A stretch of 64,000 nucleotides of DNA, from assembly GCA_900770525.1 (NCBI GenBank), contig CAAHDT010000005.1:1-64000 (forward strand). Reading direction: 5' to 3'. Positions 62,355 to 64,000 of the stretch are shown here, in pieces; the stretch's first letter is position 1; every line of letters starts with the position of its first letter. This stretch comes from Candidatus Gastranaerophilales bacterium (GTDB taxonomy: Bacteria; Cyanobacteriota; Vampirovibrionia; Gastranaerophilales; Gastranaerophilaceae). The notes beneath the pieces are model-generated. The model did not search any database. It was not told the DNA's origin and saw only the letters and a list, made by a program, of their open reading frames with translations. A program made the translations under genes and the position numbers.

Positions 62355-62374
62355 TCACTCATAAAAAATATTTG

Positions 62375-62404
62375 AAAAGCAGGTTTTTATAGCCTGCTTT
62401 TTTT
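62375..62404 (+). terminator. Rho-independent terminator of rplU-rpmA
   Basis: AAAAGCAGG / CCTGCTTTTTTT around TTTTTATAG. Confidence 0.92.
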
Positions 62405-62510
62405 CATGAAAAACATCGTGAAAAATTTTGAATTAATCTCTTGACTTATAAATATGTTTACAATAGAATAAAAAGGTACCCACTGGAGATGACTCTTGTG
62501 GAAGACCTCA

Positions 62511-62587
62511 CGGGATGTGGCGCAGCTTGGTAGCGCACCTCGCTTGGGACGAGGGGGTCGCACGTTCAAATCGTGTCATCCCGACCA
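62511..62587 (+). tRNA. tRNA-Pro (anticodon TGG)
   Basis: Acceptor CGGGATG/CATCCCG with discriminator A and encoded CCA. The D-arm is GCGCAGCTTGGTAGCGC, the anticodon loop CTTGGGA gives TGG, and the T-loop is CGTTCAAATCG. Followed directly by a terminator. Confidence 0.95.
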
Positions 62588-62595
62588 TTTGAATT

Positions 62596-62627
62596 AAAGG
62601 CTTTCAGGAATTTTCTGAAAGCCTTTT
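62596..62627 (+). terminator. Terminator of tRNA-Pro
   Basis: AAAGGCTTTCAG / CTGAAAGCCTTT with loop GAATTTT and trailing T's. Confidence 0.9.
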
Positions 62628-62640
62628 TAATTGGCGTGTA

Positions 62641-62838
62641 ATGGAAGTAAAATCCGTTAACAAAGCCTTTTCTTATATATTCATTCAATCTTTTGGTAGC
62701 CAATTGTCTAAATTGGGTTCCTCGAAGTGATTTTATACTATAACCAACAGAAATAATTAGATCTAAATTGTAGTAGTTTGTAGGTTTGGTAGAAAAATCG
62801 GAAATTCCGATTTTTCGTAATAATTGCACTTTGAACAA
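62641..62838 (-). pseudogene. RhuM/virulence-protein fragment beside tRNA-Pro
   Basis: About 65 residues matching the N-terminal RhuM core: N-Y-Y-N-L-D-L-I-I-S-V-G-Y-S-I-K-S and R-G-T-Q-F-R-Q-L-A-T-K-R-L-N-E-Y-I-R-K-G-F. A complete RhuM has ~330 residues. The frame has only a TTG start, and downstream it runs into the tRNA terminator and the tRNA itself. It looks like the leftover of an element once joined to the 3' end of the tRNA gene. Between it and the tpiA terminator there is only AT-rich sequence with an imperfect ATAGTTTATAGTT/AACTATAGCTAT inverted repeat. Confidence 0.7.
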
Positions 62839-62992
62839 AAAATCATGAACTGTCGAAATTACTTTTTCAATAGTTAATAGTTTATAGTTTACATATTTTA
62901 AAATTATGAACTATAGCTATTAGTTTATCTACTTTGTAATTTTTCCTTTTAAGGTCTTTGTGTTTTAGTATCGGTATGTGAACAGGCATGAA

Positions 62993-63026
62993 AAAACTAC
63001 CCTATTAAGTTAAACAGGGTAGTTTT
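62993..63026 (-). terminator. Terminator of tpiA
   Basis: AAAACTACCCT / AGGGTAGTTTT around a 12-base loop, 24 bp 3' of the tpiA stop. Confidence 0.9.
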
Positions 63027-63049
63027 AATAATTTAAATGAAACTTTAAA

Positions 63050-63850
63050 CTATGCGTTGCAAGCTACTTTCATTGTTTTAGCAATGATTTCGTTGAAACT
63101 TTCAGCTTTCAAGCTTGCGCCACCAATCAAAGCACCATCAATATCTGATTTAGACATTTGTTCTTCGATTGTGTTAGGTTTTACAGAACCGCCGTATAGA
63201 ATTCTGATAGAGTCAGCAGCTTCTGCACCAGCAACTTCTTTAACGACATTTCTAATCATAGCGATAACTCTGTTAGCTTCGTCAGCATCACAAGATTTTC
63301 CTGTTCCGATTGCCCAGATTGGTTCGTAAGCGATAACTGATTTGGCAACATCTTCGTTTGAGATACCTGCTAATGCAGCTCTGATTTGTGATGCGATGTG
63401 TTCATCTGTAACACCGGCTTCACGTTGTTCAAGAGTTTCTCCACAGCAGATAATTGGGATTAAGCCACCAGCCAAGATTGCTTTCGCTTTTTTGTTAATC
63501 ATTTCATCTGTTTCAGAGAAATATTGTCTTCTTTCAGAGTGACCAATGATAACATAATCACAACCGGCATCTTTTAGCATTTCAACAGAAATTTCACCAG
63601 TGAATGCGCCTGAATTTTCCCAGTGACAATTTTGTCCGGCGATAGAAATTTTGTTTCCGCCGCAACCGCAATCACATTTAACAGCTTCTACTGCACTGAT
63701 TGATGTGAATACAGGTGCTACAACTACTGTAGGTAATTCTGTTGCGCTGTAATCTTTAACAAAACTTTTAATACCTTCGAATAAATCTTTAGCTTGACCT
63801 CTTAAAAGGTTCATTTTCCAGTTTCCTGCAATAATAGGTTTTCTTGACAT
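63050..63850 (-). CDS. tpiA: Triosephosphate isomerase
   Basis: A 266-residue glycolytic enzyme interconverting dihydroxyacetone phosphate and glyceraldehyde 3-phosphate. Motifs: A-G-N-W-K-M-N (Lys12-type), I-G-H-S-E-R-R (catalytic His), A-Y-E-P-I-W-A-I-G-T-G (catalytic Glu and loop 6) and L-Y-G-G-S-V-K-P. Oddities are a Cys/Gly insertion C-D-C-G-C-G-G-N-K (~55-63) and a total length above the usual ~250. AAGGAG lies 8 bases before the ATG at 63850; the 63883 frame is an unneeded extension. Confidence 0.95.
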   Translation of the reverse strand: MSRKPIIAGNWKMNLLRGQAKDLFEGIKSFVKDYSATELPTVVVAPVFTSISAVEAVKCDCGCGGNKISIAGQNCHWENSGAFTGEISVEMLKDAGCDYVIIGHSERRQYFSETDEMINKKAKAILAGGLIPIICCGETLEQREAGVTDEHIASQIRAALAGISNEDVAKSVIAYEPIWAIGTGKSCDADEANRVIAMIRNVVKEVAGAEAADSIRILYGGSVKPNTIEEQMSKSDIDGALIGGASLKAESFNEIIAKTMKVACNA

Positions 63851-63968
63851 AATTTTTCTCCTTATTTTTGTCACAAGACACAATAATTATATAAAGAAAA
63901 CTTTTTACATGCAAATAAAACTTGTATTTTATGGATGACTAATAATATTTAGACAGTATAATGTTTTT

Positions 63969-64000
63969 ATGGATAAAAGCTGTTGGAATATATATAAAAT
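63969..64000 (+). CDS. Possible start of a gene cut by the window edge
   Basis: The ATG at 63969 opens M-D-K-S-C-W-N-I-Y-K and is open to the end; TATAAT lies at 63957-63962. Too short to identify, and without a Shine-Dalgarno; may be chance. Confidence 0.25.
   Translation, partial: MDKSCWNIYK

Overview
The window is AT-rich (about one third G+C) and comes from a Gram-negative-type bacterium with an outer membrane (TolC-family exporters), a complete-looking murF-mraY-murD-ftsW-murG run and type IV prepilin-like proteins carrying the leader motif FTLAEVLITLGIIGVVAA. A DUF3326 gene, a family known mainly from cyanobacteria and plants, together with the prepilin family and the absence of photosynthesis genes, suggests a non-photosynthetic cyanobacterial relative such as Vampirovibrionia/Melainabacteria (Gastranaerophilales, animal gut). 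That placement is inference, not proof.

Layout. 1-0.9 kb: chromosomal end of an iron-containing alcohol dehydrogenase and a small PQ-loop-like membrane protein. 0.9-28.8 kb: a long accessory island. Its left part holds a nuclease-like ORF, a three-gene restriction-modification locus (N6-adenine methylase, C5-cytosine methylase, HNH nuclease), a DUF5681 plus ParB-methylase module, a zinc-ribbon ORF and a 1326-residue STAND/NACHT-like NTPase with a C-terminal membrane helix. A degenerating double-AAA ATPase gene (14.4-16.4 kb) is bracketed by a 17-bp direct repeat, and a deleted relic of a second copy lies at 2.66-2.88 kb. The right part (16.6-28.4 kb) holds two DUF1643 genes, an XRE regulator, an RtcB-like RNA ligase with a WYL regulator, two stand-alone FtsZ GTPase-domain proteins, DUF2924, a WG-repeat protein, a UvrD/HelD-like helicase with a nuclease-like insertion, and a large serine recombinase. 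At least four of these genes share an upstream motif, ACTTGA-N13-AAGAGC, suggesting a regulon carried by the element. A truncated TIR/deoxyribosyltransferase-like fragment ends the island.

28.9-40.9 kb: two multidrug-efflux loci, each facing a MarR regulator. The first is TolC, a HlyD-type adaptor and two ABC-2 permeases without an ATPase gene. The second is TolC, EmrA and EmrB. The two divergent regions carry perfect 20-bp palindromes that match at 16 of 20 positions. Between them lie a frameshifted remnant of a Mu-type transposase with repeated 27-bp sites, and tRNA-Ser(GCT).

40.3-64 kb: housekeeping chromosome. It has two family-4 uracil-DNA glycosylases, DUF3326, an AGCS amino-acid symporter, three prepilin-like genes (one out of frame at a G10 tract), two MITE-like repeats, grpE-dnaJ followed by a beta-propeller protein and an O-methyltransferase, priA, a PC4-like protein, the mur/fts cluster, rplU-rpmA, tRNA-Pro(TGG) with an adjacent RhuM fragment, and tpiA.

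The most novel material is the 16.6-28.4 kb element: two mini-FtsZ proteins, RtcB/WYL, tandem DUF1643 genes and a shared promoter-like motif on a serine-recombinase element.
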